From NCBI GenBank assembly GCA_964353015.1, contig CAYGUA010000006.1, positions 124,001 to 188,000 on the forward strand: a DNA stretch of 64,000 bases, in the 5' to 3' direction. Source of the DNA: JAMZMI01 sp964353015 (GTDB lineage: Bacteria > Bacteroidota > Bacteroidia > Cytophagales > Cyclobacteriaceae). Below, in pieces: positions 45,220 to 53,848 of this stretch; the first letter of the stretch is position 1; each line of letters begins with the position of its first letter. A program made the position numbers and the translations under genes. The notes beneath the pieces were generated by a model, which made no database searches, was not told where the DNA came from, and saw only the letters and a list, made by a program, of their open reading frames with translations.

Positions 45220-46692
45220 ATGAAAATGAATTTTCGAAAGGTATTATTGTTGAGTTTTCTTGTTGCGATCTGCTCCGGTTTGATTGGCGCTGCAGCAGTT
45301 GTTGTTTATTTCAATAAGGTGCAAAACCTCAATAATGAAGACAACATTTCAGCACAGTTCATGAATTCTGATTTGCAGACGGCTCCCTATTTCGTAGAAA
45401 ATAACACTGAAAATCCTTTCATTCCCAATGCGGACATGGATTTTGTATTTGCATCACAAAAAAGCACGTCAAGCGTCGTTTTCGTGCAAACCTTGAGTGA
45501 ATATGAATTCAGAACTGGTGGTTGGTTGGATTGGTTTTTCGAACCACAAGGCTCGCAGCAGACAAGTAGTGGATCAGGAGTGATCTTTTCGAAAGATGGA
45601 TATATCGTCACTAATAATCATGTAATAGACGGAGCAGATGTCATCAGAGTGATTCACGGAAAGCAAACCTATACTGCGGAGCTTGTGGGAAAGGACCCTT
45701 CTTCAGATTTGGCTGTCATCAAAATCGAAGGAGAAAATTTGCCTTCCATTGAACTTGGAAATTCCAGTGATGTCCAAGTGGGTGAATGGGTGCTCGCTGT
45801 AGGTAATCCCTTCAATCTAACCTCGACAGTAACTGGTGGAATAGTTAGTGCAAAAGGAAGAAACATCAATATCCTTAGAGATAAATTTCCAATTGAATCC
45901 TTCATTCAAACAGATGCTGCAATCAATCCGGGAAATAGTGGTGGCGCATTGGTGAATATGGAAGGGAAATTAATCGGAATCAATACGGCAATCCTCTCCA
46001 GAACAGGATCTTATACCGGATACGGATTTGCTATTCCGGCGAATATTGTCAAAAAGGTATTTGAAGACATCAAAAATTATGGTGAGGTTCAAAAAACTTT
46101 TACGGGTGCTGATTTCCTAGACATTGATAGTGAATTAGCTACCAAACTCAACTTGACAGACTTATCAGGTGTTTTGATTAGCAATACCATAAAAGATGGA
46201 GCCGCGGAAAAATCAAATCTCAAAAAAGGTGATGTCATTAAGGCAGTAGACGGCAATAAAATCGAATCCAAGGCTGGTTTGGAAGAATATCTAGCCAACC
46301 TTTATCCCGGAGATAAAATAAATCTACTCCTGGAACGTGATGGAAAAGAAATAACCAAATCCATGACTTTAACCAACCGAGAAGGCAACACAGGGATCAT
46401 ACGTAGAGAATTACATGAATCGACTAAACTTAATGTCACATTTGAAGCGGTATCAAAGGTTGAAAGAGACTTGCTTGGTATCGATGGAGGAGTGAAAGTT
46501 ATTGACTATAAGAGTGTTGGTTTTTTCGCTAAGCTTGGAATACCAGAAGGATTTATAATTACCAAAATCAATAATACACAAATAGACAAACCCGAAGAAC
46601 TTGCTCAGATCTTAGAAAACATCTCAGGAAGAGTTATAATTTCAGGAATCGATAAGAGAGGGAGAAAAGTCTATTATCCCTATTATTTCTAA
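45220..46692 (+). CDS. HtrA/DegP-type periplasmic serine protease
   Basis: The 490-residue protein has an N-terminal membrane anchor or signal (residues 8-30). Its trypsin-like domain has the triad H134 (TNNHVIDG), D163 (SSDLAVIKI) and S240 (NPGNSGGAL). Two PDZ domains follow (about 290-385 and 405-490). It acts as a periplasmic protease and chaperone for misfolded envelope proteins. The lack of a typical signal-peptidase site fits a membrane-tethered DegS/HhoB-like form, but the two PDZ domains are DegP-like, so I leave the symbol blank. It stands alone, divergent from the GH3 gene. Confidence 0.92.
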   Translation: MKMNFRKVLLLSFLVAICSGLIGAAAVVVYFNKVQNLNNEDNISAQFMNSDLQTAPYFVENNTENPFIPNADMDFVFASQKSTSSVVFVQTLSEYEFRTGGWLDWFFEPQGSQQTSSGSGVIFSKDGYIVTNNHVIDGADVIRVIHGKQTYTAELVGKDPSSDLAVIKIEGENLPSIELGNSSDVQVGEWVLAVGNPFNLTSTVTGGIVSAKGRNINILRDKFPIESFIQTDAAINPGNSGGALVNMEGKLIGINTAILSRTGSYTGYGFAIPANIVKKVFEDIKNYGEVQKTFTGADFLDIDSELATKLNLTDLSGVLISNTIKDGAAEKSNLKKGDVIKAVDGNKIESKAGLEEYLANLYPGDKINLLLERDGKEITKSMTLTNREGNTGIIRRELHESTKLNVTFEAVSKVERDLLGIDGGVKVIDYKSVGFFAKLGIPEGFIITKINNTQIDKPEELAQILENISGRVIISGIDKRGRKVYYPYYF

Positions 46693-46703
46693 TCGAAATT
46701 CAA

Positions 46704-48110
46704 TTAAACCATTGCGGTACGCATCTTAAGTTTCTTTTTCAATTCATCAATTGAAAAACGAAACTTTGCGTTCGTATCAATCATATCATTGACAGACTGA
46801 ACAGCATGGATAACTGTACTATGGTCACGACCGCCAAAATGATATCCAATAGATTTTAGTGAATGGTTGGTGTAGTCTTTTGAGAAATACATGGCAACCT
46901 GACGAGCAATTACAATTTCCTTTTTTCTTGTTTTGGCTTTCAAATCCTCTTGCGGGATGTTGAAATAATCAGAAACAGTTTTTTGGATGTAATCAATACC
47001 AACTTCTGAATCGATATCAGTAACAATATTCTTAAGGATTTGCTTTGCCAGTTCCAGATTTATTTCTGCTTTTGTAAGCGATGCATGAGCAATAAGTGAA
47101 ATGATTACACCTTCGAGCTCCCGGATATTGGTATCTACTGTGTAAGCAATATATTCAATCACTTGATCCGGTATGATGATTCCATCAGCCTGCATTTTTT
47201 TATGAATGATAGCCATTCGTGTTTCAAAATCTGGCTGCTGAACATCCGCAGTAAGTCCCCATTTGAATCTTGAAACCAATCTTTCCTGAAGACCTTTCAA
47301 ATCCTTTGGCGCACAATCAGATGTCATAATGATTTGCTTACCTCCTTGATGCAAATGGTTGAAAATATGGAAGAAAATCTCCTGCGTTTTTTCCTTATCT
47401 CTCAAAAATTGAACATCATCCAAAATTAACACATCAACTTCACGGTAATAATTAATGAAATCCTGAATATTGTTGTTCTTTAATGCATCGATGAATTGGT
47501 TTGTAAATTTCTCAGATGCAACATAAATAATGCTCTTGTCAGGATGCTGTGATTTGATTTCGTTTCCTATCGCTTGCACCAAATGCGTCTTACCTAAACC
47601 AACACCTCCGTAAAACATCAGTGGATTAAAAGATGTGATTCCTGGTTTTTGAGCCACTGCAAACCCAGCAGAACGTGCCAGACGGTTACAATCTCCTTCA
47701 ATGAAATTATCAAATCTGTAAGAAGCATTCAGATTTGAATTGATTTTTAATTGATTTAGGAAATCTGGATTTTTATAAAGATCATATCCATTAACCCGGT
47801 TCGCATTCTGACTATTACTCGCACCGGATACGTTGATTGTAACTGGTTTGATGTCATCGTCCCCTCTATCCACCACAACGGAATACTCCAATCTACCATT
47901 CGGACCAATTTCCGTTTTAATGGCTTGCTTCAGTATATGCACATAGTTCTCCTCTAGCCATTCGTAAAAGAATTGGCTAGGCACCTGAATAGTCAGAACC
48001 TCATCCTTTTGGTTGATCGGTCTAATTGGTTCGAACCAAGTCTTAAAGCTTTGCGCAGGAATTCGCTCCTTTATAAAAAGGAGGCAATTCTCCCAAGTTT
48101 GTTGATGCAT
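46704..48110 (-). CDS. dnaA: Chromosomal replication initiator DnaA
   Basis: The 468-residue protein has domain I (1-80, DnaB-binding), a short linker, the AAA+ domain III with Walker A GGVGLGKTH near 168-176 and sensor motifs, and domain IV with the DNA-binding signature GGRDHSTVIHAVQ near 429-441. It opens oriC by binding DnaA boxes as an ATP filament. The 250 bases upstream show no convincing TTATCCACA boxes, so the origin is probably elsewhere, as in many Bacteroidota. It is convergent with htrA and divergent from the methylmalonyl-CoA mutase gene. Confidence 0.95.
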   Translation of the reverse strand: MHQQTWENCLLFIKERIPAQSFKTWFEPIRPINQKDEVLTIQVPSQFFYEWLEENYVHILKQAIKTEIGPNGRLEYSVVVDRGDDDIKPVTINVSGASNSQNANRVNGYDLYKNPDFLNQLKINSNLNASYRFDNFIEGDCNRLARSAGFAVAQKPGITSFNPLMFYGGVGLGKTHLVQAIGNEIKSQHPDKSIIYVASEKFTNQFIDALKNNNIQDFINYYREVDVLILDDVQFLRDKEKTQEIFFHIFNHLHQGGKQIIMTSDCAPKDLKGLQERLVSRFKWGLTADVQQPDFETRMAIIHKKMQADGIIIPDQVIEYIAYTVDTNIRELEGVIISLIAHASLTKAEINLELAKQILKNIVTDIDSEVGIDYIQKTVSDYFNIPQEDLKAKTRKKEIVIARQVAMYFSKDYTNHSLKSIGYHFGGRDHSTVIHAVQSVNDMIDTNAKFRFSIDELKKKLKMRTAMV

Positions 48111-48360
48111 TGGTGGTTAATATTTTTCTCTTTGTAAAGTCCTTAGAAAGATACCCTTGTCTAGAGAGGGGTTCAAATTTGCCTCATTTTTTTTAAAGAA
48201 AAAAATGACTTTTGCTATTGACTTTTTATAATCCATCTACACGCCTTTCAAAAGCAGATTAGATGTAATTTTTCTTTGAAAAATGCAAAATAACAAATTG
48301 ACGCTGACGCTCACGTGCAACTTAGGTTGTTTGATTGTAACTTTAGAAAAAATTTAAAAA

Positions 48361-51300
48361 ATGCACCCCACATTTACAGAATTTCCGAAAAAAGATCTTG
48401 ACGATTGGATTAAAGCCGTGCATTCGCAAATTGGCGATGACAATGGTCTTGATAAATTAAAATGGTCGCCAGCCAAAGGTTTGCTCGTTGAACCATTTTA
48501 CAATCAACAGAATTCTGCAGAATCATCATATATACAAAGGACGCTGGAAGTCGGAAAAAGAAACGCCTGGATACAATACGAAATAATAGAACTGAACGAT
48601 GATTTGAATCTATCAGAAAGAATCAAAGATGCGTTTTCAGTGGGTTGTGAGGGGCTTTTAATCAAAGGCAATGATTCTATTCACAATTTAAAATCCTTAT
48701 TGAAAAACATTGACCTTGCGAACATCAAGGTTATTGTTGATCAGTATAATTCCTCAATCATTTCACTAGATGGAATCGATGATATCCAAGATTTGAAAGT
48801 CGACTTAATTAATCAGCTTGGAAATAGCAGAAAGGAAATCAACAAAACATTATTTTTTCAATGTTCTGATCAACCAAATTTCATAGATGATTTATCAAAT
48901 AAGCTTCATGACCTACTTCTTGGTAATTCAGATGATTTACAGACCGTCAACATGCTGTGTCAGGTTGATTTGAGTCATGACTTCTTCTTAGATATAGCCA
49001 AAATTCGGGCGATTCGAATAATATGCACACTCATTACTCAGCAAGCACAATTTCACCTCAATTTAGAGAACATTTTTATTATTTGCCATACACCGAAAGG
49101 ATCATCAGAAAGCACACATATGCTTTTACAATCTACGGCTGGATTAGCAGCAATTTGTGGTTCAGCAGATGGCATTGTTTTTAACCCAGGATCTTCGTCT
49201 TTCCTTAACGGAAACTCACATAGGATAGCCCACAATGTTGGCAACCTGCTCAGATATGAATCAGGGCTCAATGAGCTTCAAGATGTTTGCACCGGCTCTT
49301 ATTTTCTGGATACATTGACTGATCAGATAATTAGGAAAATCTATATAAACCTCCAAAAGCTTGATATTAACCTTGCCAACTTGGCATTTGAAGATTTCGC
49401 ATCTACAAATTCCAAAGAAAAATCCAGTCTTGAATTCATAGATTCGTCAATTCCAGGATTTGCTCCATTTTTAAGAGGCCCTTATGCCTCCATGTACACC
49501 ACTAGTCCCTGGACTATCAGACAATATGCAGGCTTTTCTACAGCAGAAGAATCTAATAATTTTTATAGAAAAAATCTGGCCGCTGGACAAAAAGGCTTAT
49601 CCGTCGCATTTGATTTGGCTACCCACCGTGGATATGACAGTGATCACGCCAGAGTTACCGGTGATGTTGGCAAAGCTGGCGTTGCAATTGATACAGTGGA
49701 AGACATGAAAATTCTTTTTAATCAAATTCCGCTTGATCAAATGTCAGTTTCTATGACAATGAATGGAGCTGTGCTGCCAATCATGGCTTTTTACATAGTA
49801 GCAGCTGAAGAACAAGGAGTATCCGTCGACAAGTTAACTGGAACTATCCAAAATGATATTTTGAAAGAATTCATGGTTCGGAATACCTACATCTACCCAC
49901 CCGGACCGTCAATGAAAATCATCGCTGACATATTTGAATATGCATCACAGCGAATGCCAAAATTTAATTCTATAAGCATCAGTGGCTATCACATGCATGA
50001 AGCTGGTGCAACCGCAGAGTTGGAGCTGGCATTTACTTTAGCTGACGGACTTGAATATATTAGAACAGGAATTAATGCCGGTATTCCTATTGATTCCTTT
50101 GCGCCCCGACTTTCTTTCTTCTGGGGTATTGGAATGAATTTTTTCACAGAAATCGCAAAAATGCGAGCTGGTCGTGCCCTTTGGGCCAAATTGGTAAATC
50201 AATTTGATCCTGAAAAATCCAAATCTCTAGCATTACGAACCCATTGTCAAACTTCCGGGTACAGCCTAACTGCTCAAGATCCATATAACAATATCGCTAG
50301 AACATGCATTGAAGCTCTTGCGGCCGTCTTCGGCCAAACCCAATCACTCCATACGAACGCTCTGGATGAAGCAATTGCTTTACCAACAGATTATTCGGCA
50401 GCAATAGCCCGAGAAACACAATTGTTTCTTCAGAAAGAAATCAATGTTACAAAAGTGGTAGATCCGTGGGGTGGATCTCACCTTGTAGAAGAACTCACAT
50501 CAGAATTGATAGAAAAAGCCTGGATTATTATCGAGGAAATAGAAGCGATGGGTGGAATGTCCAAAGCCATAGAGAGTGGTTATCCAAAAATGAAAATAGA
50601 GGAAGCTTCTGCCCAGAAACAAGCAAAAATAGATTCTGGAGAAAATGTAATTGTGGGGATCAATAGATTTAAGAGCGATGTTAAATCCAAAATATCTCAC
50701 CTGGAAATTGACAATAATGACGTCAGAAATAAACAACTCGATCGGCTTAACAGGATCAAATCCACTCGCAACGAATCAGAAGTTCAAAATACACTGTTCG
50801 CTCTTACCAATTGCGCCAAAAATGATGACGGCAATCTATTATCTTTAGCCATTGAGGCTGCCCGTCACAGAGCAACACTTGGTGAAATTTCTATGGCACT
50901 TGAAAAAGTATTTGGGCGCTATAAGGCTAATAATATTACGGTATCAGGAGTCTATAAATCAGTGATGAAAAACAATGACCTATTTGAGTCTGCACAGAAA
51001 TTATCAGATCATTTCGCAGATCAGGATGGAAGAAGACCAAGGATTCTTGTCGCAAAAATGGGGCAAGATGGCCATGATCGTGGTGCTAAAATAATAGCCA
51101 CAGCATTTGCTGATTTAGGCTTTGATGTGGATATCGGACCGCTTTTTCAAATACCATCAGAAGTAGCCAAACATGCATTAGAAAACGATGTTCACATTGT
51201 TGGCATCTCCTCATTAGCCGGTGGTCACAAGACGCTTATTCCTCAATTAATAGATGAATTGAGACGAGCAGGTGGTGAAGATATCATGATCATAGCTGGA

Positions 51301-51429
51301 GGCATTATCCCTGAAGAGGATCATGCATTCCTTTACGAAAAAGGAGTATCCATGATTTTCGGACCGGGAACAGTAATTGCTGAAGCGGTTATTAAAATAT
51401 TGAATCAACTAATTGAGGAGAAGGCATAA
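48361..51429 (+). CDS. Methylmalonyl-CoA mutase, fused small- and large-subunit type
   Basis: The 1022-residue protein is larger than a normal mutase (about 715). Residues about 1-355 resemble the small subunit's TIM barrel (MutA-like, degenerate). Residues about 365-870 form the catalytic barrel of MutB (FLRGPYASMYTTSPWTIRQYAG; ISISGYHMHEAGATAELELA). Residues about 890-1022 are the cobalamin domain with DxHxxG at D903-G908. It interconverts methylmalonyl-CoA and succinyl-CoA with adenosylcobalamin. The N-terminal half lacks its own B12 domain and cannot be an independent small subunit. Its GTPase chaperone meaB lies at 53849, and a strong terminator follows. Confidence 0.9.
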   Translation: MHPTFTEFPKKDLDDWIKAVHSQIGDDNGLDKLKWSPAKGLLVEPFYNQQNSAESSYIQRTLEVGKRNAWIQYEIIELNDDLNLSERIKDAFSVGCEGLLIKGNDSIHNLKSLLKNIDLANIKVIVDQYNSSIISLDGIDDIQDLKVDLINQLGNSRKEINKTLFFQCSDQPNFIDDLSNKLHDLLLGNSDDLQTVNMLCQVDLSHDFFLDIAKIRAIRIICTLITQQAQFHLNLENIFIICHTPKGSSESTHMLLQSTAGLAAICGSADGIVFNPGSSSFLNGNSHRIAHNVGNLLRYESGLNELQDVCTGSYFLDTLTDQIIRKIYINLQKLDINLANLAFEDFASTNSKEKSSLEFIDSSIPGFAPFLRGPYASMYTTSPWTIRQYAGFSTAEESNNFYRKNLAAGQKGLSVAFDLATHRGYDSDHARVTGDVGKAGVAIDTVEDMKILFNQIPLDQMSVSMTMNGAVLPIMAFYIVAAEEQGVSVDKLTGTIQNDILKEFMVRNTYIYPPGPSMKIIADIFEYASQRMPKFNSISISGYHMHEAGATAELELAFTLADGLEYIRTGINAGIPIDSFAPRLSFFWGIGMNFFTEIAKMRAGRALWAKLVNQFDPEKSKSLALRTHCQTSGYSLTAQDPYNNIARTCIEALAAVFGQTQSLHTNALDEAIALPTDYSAAIARETQLFLQKEINVTKVVDPWGGSHLVEELTSELIEKAWIIIEEIEAMGGMSKAIESGYPKMKIEEASAQKQAKIDSGENVIVGINRFKSDVKSKISHLEIDNNDVRNKQLDRLNRIKSTRNESEVQNTLFALTNCAKNDDGNLLSLAIEAARHRATLGEISMALEKVFGRYKANNITVSGVYKSVMKNNDLFESAQKLSDHFADQDGRRPRILVAKMGQDGHDRGAKIIATAFADLGFDVDIGPLFQIPSEVAKHALENDVHIVGISSLAGGHKTLIPQLIDELRRAGGEDIMIIAGGIIPEEDHAFLYEKGVSMIFGPGTVIAEAVIKILNQLIEEKA

Positions 51430-51470
51430 AAAAGCCGATCTCACAAAGAATGTGAGATCGGCTTTTTTGT
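51428..51470. terminator. Bidirectional terminator after the mutase gene
   Basis: A perfect 13-bp stem, AGCCGATCTCACA (51433-51445) with TGTGAGATCGGCT (51451-51463), has a 5-base loop flanked by A-tract and T-tract. It can stop both the mutase transcript (plus) and the FecR-like/CHASE2 transcript (minus). Confidence 0.92.
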
Positions 51471-51492
51471 TTACCAGTTGATAAACTTAGTT

Positions 51493-52419
51493 TTATTGAG
51501 CCAAATTGTTTTTAATCAGGAAGCTTTCATAAAGCTGCTGAAAGTCCTCAACATCAGGTGACATTTTAATTGCCTCCTCATATTTTGTCAAAGCATCCAG
51601 GATCAAACCATTTTCTTCATAGAAAGATGCAAAAATCAACTTATTTAAAGGTGAATCTTCAGAAACCTCATCCTTTAGTACGGCAAGGTTTTCCTGTAGA
51701 TCTGCACGATCTGTTGATTTTACCTTTTTGATGCCAATTTCATCAGATGCAATCTCCTCATCGCTGCTTTTGTAAACTTTCACCAAATAAAGTCCTGCAT
51801 CATTTTGCATTCTGTCAGAAGTAAAATCTAGTTCAACAGAGCTTTTTGCTGTTTCTGTTTCGTAAATAACTTCGTCAAAAATGTTCTTAACTTTTACCGT
51901 GTAAGTCTCACCATCTGCCAAAGCTGAAGGACCAGTCCATCTAACGATTGTTTTATCCCCTAATACATCAGCCTGCTTAGGTGACATTACATTAATAGCT
52001 GCTGAGCCAGTAGCTCTTGAAACCGCACCAGTTGCATTTAGTCTTGATCTGTAATCGGTATTTTCGCTTTCGTTCATTTTGTTCATAACGAACTCAGCAT
52101 AGCGGTTTGCGACACTGGTGTTGGCCAAATTGATTTGTTTCTCAATTTCAGCGACTTTTTTAGTGCCTGCACCTCTTACTTCGGTCGTTTTGCCAGTTTT
52201 GTGCATCAAACCGATGTAAGATCCTTCTGATGAGATCAGCATATCATCTGCATTCAATGTTGAACCTGTTTTGAGTGGAGTTGCCTCTGCAGCGCCAGCC
52301 TTTTTTACTTGATTTTCGCCCTTATTAGCCAAAACTCTAAAGGTATATCCCTGTGCATTTACTGCCACAGCAGAAAACAGCACCATAATGATTACCGCAT
52401 TTGAAATAAAACTTCTCAT
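51493..52419 (-). CDS. Secreted FecR-like protein with TPR-like C-terminus
   Basis: The 308-residue protein has a signal peptide (MRSFISNAVIIMVLFSAVAVNAQ). An N-terminal FecR-like beta domain (about 27-90) reads the familiar KTGSTLNADDMLISSEGSY pattern of a ligand-binding beta sandwich. A central domain (130-225, with VRWTGPSALADGETYTVKV) resembles an immunoglobulin-like sandwich. A C-terminal helical region (240-308) suggests TPR-like repeats. It is 29 bases downstream of the CHASE2 gene on the same transcript, and both proteins face the periplasm. FecR-domain proteins commonly act in envelope sensing. No sigma factor or TonB receptor is nearby, so the signal path is unknown. Confidence 0.6.
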   Translation of the reverse strand: MRSFISNAVIIMVLFSAVAVNAQGYTFRVLANKGENQVKKAGAAEATPLKTGSTLNADDMLISSEGSYIGLMHKTGKTTEVRGAGTKKVAEIEKQINLANTSVANRYAEFVMNKMNESENTDYRSRLNATGAVSRATGSAAINVMSPKQADVLGDKTIVRWTGPSALADGETYTVKVKNIFDEVIYETETAKSSVELDFTSDRMQNDAGLYLVKVYKSSDEEIASDEIGIKKVKSTDRADLQENLAVLKDEVSEDSPLNKLIFASFYEENGLILDALTKYEEAIKMSPDVEDFQQLYESFLIKNNLAQ

Positions 52420-52448
52420 GATTGTAGCTTTTATTTTGAATTGTAAAG

Positions 52449-53696
52449 TTATAATTTATCTAATTTAAAAAGTGACCTTCTACCTTCTTTAGTGAATGAA
52501 TTCTTAACCACCCCATAATAAACTTCAAGAGCATCACCTGCAAGAGCCACAGCGAAAGTTGCAACACCTAATTCTACTTTATATAAAGCAACATCAAGTA
52601 TATAAATCATCATGTAGACTAAAACTGCGATCTCAATAAGCTGGAATAGTTTGGTCAATCCATCATACCACTTAGGAAGCTTCTTGTATATTAGCGAAAA
52701 CAATGCCACATTTAGAAAACATAAAATGATTGCTAAAAGTAGCCCTTGTTCCTGTGTCATGGCATCAATATAATCTTGATTTAAAATCATAGAAATAGCA
52801 TTCGCATGAACTACGCCACCGTACATATCCGGAAATGCTCTACCAATATATTTTTGATTGAGAGGAGTGTAAAATTTATCTTCAAAGGATTCACGATCTC
52901 CCAAATATTTACCCAAATAACAAAACATGACAATTTTGCCTTCAATCATCTCGGGCACAAAATTTTCACCAAACACATCAGGCACATCCAATGCATAATA
53001 TTTGATTCCAAATTTTGTGGCACCATAATCCAAGACATTGCCTCTGTAATTAATCACTTCATACAAATTGTCTCTTTCAAGAAACTGACTTGCCTTTGCC
53101 GAATCAAGATAACTCGCAAGTTTCACTGAAAAGGCGTGTCTTTCAATCCCAGCGACAGTTTGCTTCGGAACAAATTGTCGACACATTTTAAGATCTTCCT
53201 GAACCTCAGCATCCGTATCCAAATTCACAAAGGCATTGCTTGTGGCAAATTGATTGAAGCCTTCCCACGAATATGCCATTGAATCTTGCTCCGGGTCAGT
53301 AGGATGCAAAATAAGCTTTGAAGCCAAAACCAAATTTTCTACACTGGCCATACCTTCCATAAGCATCTGATCACCCAATGTATCTTCCTTCGGATTATAA
53401 AAAAATGAATCGATTCCAATCACAGCTGGATTATATTGACTTATAATTTGAAGCATCATTCCGATTTCACCTCTACTCAATGTCCCTATATTTACAAGCA
53501 CAACTCGCTCATCTGCTACAGGATCATTTCTTAATTGCGAAAACACAACATCTGTCACCTCCATGTCACCAAAGGCTTCACCAATAGGATCAAAAACGTC
53601 GAATATTTTGAAGGCTGTGGCAGAACTAAAAAGTCCCATCAATCCGAAGATGAAAAGGGTACCAAGAATTACGTCTAACCAGAATTTTTTGAACAT
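52449..53696 (-). CDS. CHASE2-domain membrane protein without an output domain
   Basis: The 415-residue protein has one N-terminal membrane segment (8-28). A large extracytoplasmic domain (about 45-312) has the CHASE2 pattern (VVLVNIGTLSRGEIGMML; IDSFFYNP; a YLGKYLGDRESFEDKFYTPL end). Three membrane segments follow (about 318-337, 351-372, 377-398). Only about 17 residues remain in the cytoplasm. CHASE2 is normally followed by a kinase, cyclase or GGDEF output domain; here none exists. It therefore probably signals through partners, most likely the secreted FecR-like protein encoded next. Confidence 0.75.
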   Translation of the reverse strand: MFKKFWLDVILGTLFIFGLMGLFSSATAFKIFDVFDPIGEAFGDMEVTDVVFSQLRNDPVADERVVLVNIGTLSRGEIGMMLQIISQYNPAVIGIDSFFYNPKEDTLGDQMLMEGMASVENLVLASKLILHPTDPEQDSMAYSWEGFNQFATSNAFVNLDTDAEVQEDLKMCRQFVPKQTVAGIERHAFSVKLASYLDSAKASQFLERDNLYEVINYRGNVLDYGATKFGIKYYALDVPDVFGENFVPEMIEGKIVMFCYLGKYLGDRESFEDKFYTPLNQKYIGRAFPDMYGGVVHANAISMILNQDYIDAMTQEQGLLLAIILCFLNVALFSLIYKKLPKWYDGLTKLFQLIEIAVLVYMMIYILDVALYKVELGVATFAVALAGDALEVYYGVVKNSFTKEGRRSLFKLDKL

Positions 53697-53709
53697 GATT
53701 TAGAATTTA

Positions 53710-53777
53710 GCGGGTGTTAAATTAGATTGATTACCCGCAATTAAGATTCATTATCTTAAATGATCAATTCAAAAGTA
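53710..53777 (-). promoter_or_regulatory. Promoter -7 element and leader hairpin of the CHASE2 operon
   Basis: On the minus strand TACTTTTG (plus-strand 53770-53777) matches the -7 consensus. The leader then contains a hairpin of GCGGGT (53710-53715) with ACCCGC (53733-53738), ending 13 bases before the ATG. It is the only GC-rich structure in this AT-rich gap, and it could hold the ribosome-binding region. Confidence 0.4.
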
Positions 53778-53848
53778 ATAAAAATTAGTATAATATAATT
53801 TTTTATTGAAATAAATCAATTTTTTTTCAATTTTATGAAAACGAACCA

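Noticed and set aside
48111..48360. Possible oriC next to dnaA
   Set aside because: No convincing DnaA boxes (TTATCCACA or close variants) and no 13-mer-like AT repeats were seen in the 250 bases upstream of dnaA.
48111..48360. Cobalamin riboswitch before the B12-dependent mutase
   Set aside because: No B12-box-like sequence or long conserved leader was seen in the gap.
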